Position numbers and translations under genes: made by a program | Origin: Anaerolineae bacterium | GTDB taxonomy: Bacteria > Chloroflexota > Anaerolineae > Aggregatilineales > Phototrophicaceae | Length of the DNA: 5,518 nt | Assembly: GCA_019912905.1 (NCBI GenBank) | Contig: JAIOHO010000667.1 | Span: 1-5,518, forward strand | Reading direction: 5' to 3' | Shown here: positions 5,304 through 5,518 of the stretch, piece after piece | Position numbering within the stretch: the stretch's first letter is position 1 | Layout: each line of letters begins with the position of its first letter | Notes under the pieces: model-generated | The model's database searches: none | Told to the model about the DNA's origin: nothing | Seen by the model: the letters and a program-made list of their open reading frames with translations, nothing else

Positions 5304-5518
5304 CCCATGAAAACAGTGACTATATTCAAGTCTTACACGAAAAAGGCTATCGCGTGACGCCCCAGCGTTTGATCGTTCTGGATGCGGTCTGCGCTTGCCA
5401 GGGACATGCGACACTGGCGGATATACACGCCCGCGTCATGGATATGGACCCGACCATCGATCGTTCGACGATCTATCGTGCACTGTCCGTACTTCAGAAG
5501 GTGGGGTTGATTGTAGAG
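5300..5518 (+). CDS. Fur-family metal-responsive regulator (partial, 3' end outside window)
   Basis: The ATG at 5300 overlaps the TetR stop as ATGA, so the two genes are almost certainly co-transcribed and translationally coupled. The 73 visible codons cover the winged-helix DNA-binding domain of the Fur family: YIQVLHEKGYRVTPQRLIVLDAV (8-30), GHATLADIHARV (35-46) and the recognition-helix region DRSTIYRALSVLQKVGLIVE (54-73). The R-V-T-P-Q-R-x-x-V-L-D and S-T-I-Y-R-x-L-x-x-L-x-x-x-G signatures are typical. The metal-binding dimerisation domain with its CxxC pairs lies beyond the window, so Fur, Zur, PerR or another subgroup cannot be chosen from sequence. The nearby zinc-type exporter makes a Zur-like role a reasonable guess. 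A CAC pair (32-34) before the GH is notable but unexplained. Confidence 0.92.
   Translation, partial: MTHENSDYIQVLHEKGYRVTPQRLIVLDAVCACQGHATLADIHARVMDMDPTIDRSTIYRALSVLQKVGLIVE

Noticed and set aside
1..5518. CRISPR array, tRNA or rRNA genes, riboswitches
   Set aside because: No regularly spaced direct repeats, no cloverleaf-like segment and no recognisable aptamer sequence were seen. Non-coding gaps are all short (under 250 bases).

Overview
The window is bacterial: genes are compact and Shine-Dalgarno-led, one pair has an ATGA stop/start overlap, and there is an IS3-type element and LacI, TetR and Fur regulators. GC is moderate (mid-50s by eye). The taxon cannot be fixed from the sequence. 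The UROD-like C-terminal extension on the LacI protein and the general style of the proteins make me lean weakly towards Chloroflexota (Anaerolineae-like). That is an impression, not a demonstrated result.

Layout. (1) Positions 1-1578, minus strand: a LacI-family regulator that runs off the left edge. It has a complete DNA-binding and sugar-binding-type core, then at least 190 further residues that LacI proteins normally lack. A good sigma70-type promoter with overlapping LacI-style palindromes lies just upstream (about 1623-1672). (2) Positions 1738-2505: a decayed IS3-family element with imperfect terminal inverted repeats, a broken orfA and an orfB that has lost most of its DDE catalytic core. 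(3) Positions 2556-3581, minus: a cation diffusion facilitator (Zn/Co/Cd-type efflux) with a His-rich N-terminus. (4) Positions 3691-4584, minus: a methyltransferase with two predicted membrane helices and a His-rich linker. A perfect 7-4-7 palindrome lies in the gap between genes 3 and 4. (5) Positions 4716-5303, plus: a TetR-family regulator divergent from the methyltransferase, with a clear operator-like palindrome in the shared region. (6) From 5300, plus: the first 73 codons of a Fur-family regulator, overlapping the TetR stop by ATGA and running off the right edge.

How they may work together (inference). Items 3-6 look like a metal-homeostasis cluster: an efflux transporter and a membrane-anchored methyltransferase on one strand, and two coupled regulators (TetR and Fur/Zur-type) on the other. 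The TetR protein probably controls the divergent intergenic region. The Fur-family protein may sense the metal moved by the exporter. The LacI gene is unrelated in direction and theme and is separated from the cluster by the dead insertion sequence.

The most unusual features are the LacI fusion-like extension and the His-rich membrane methyltransferase next to the exporter. No RNA genes or CRISPR arrays were seen.
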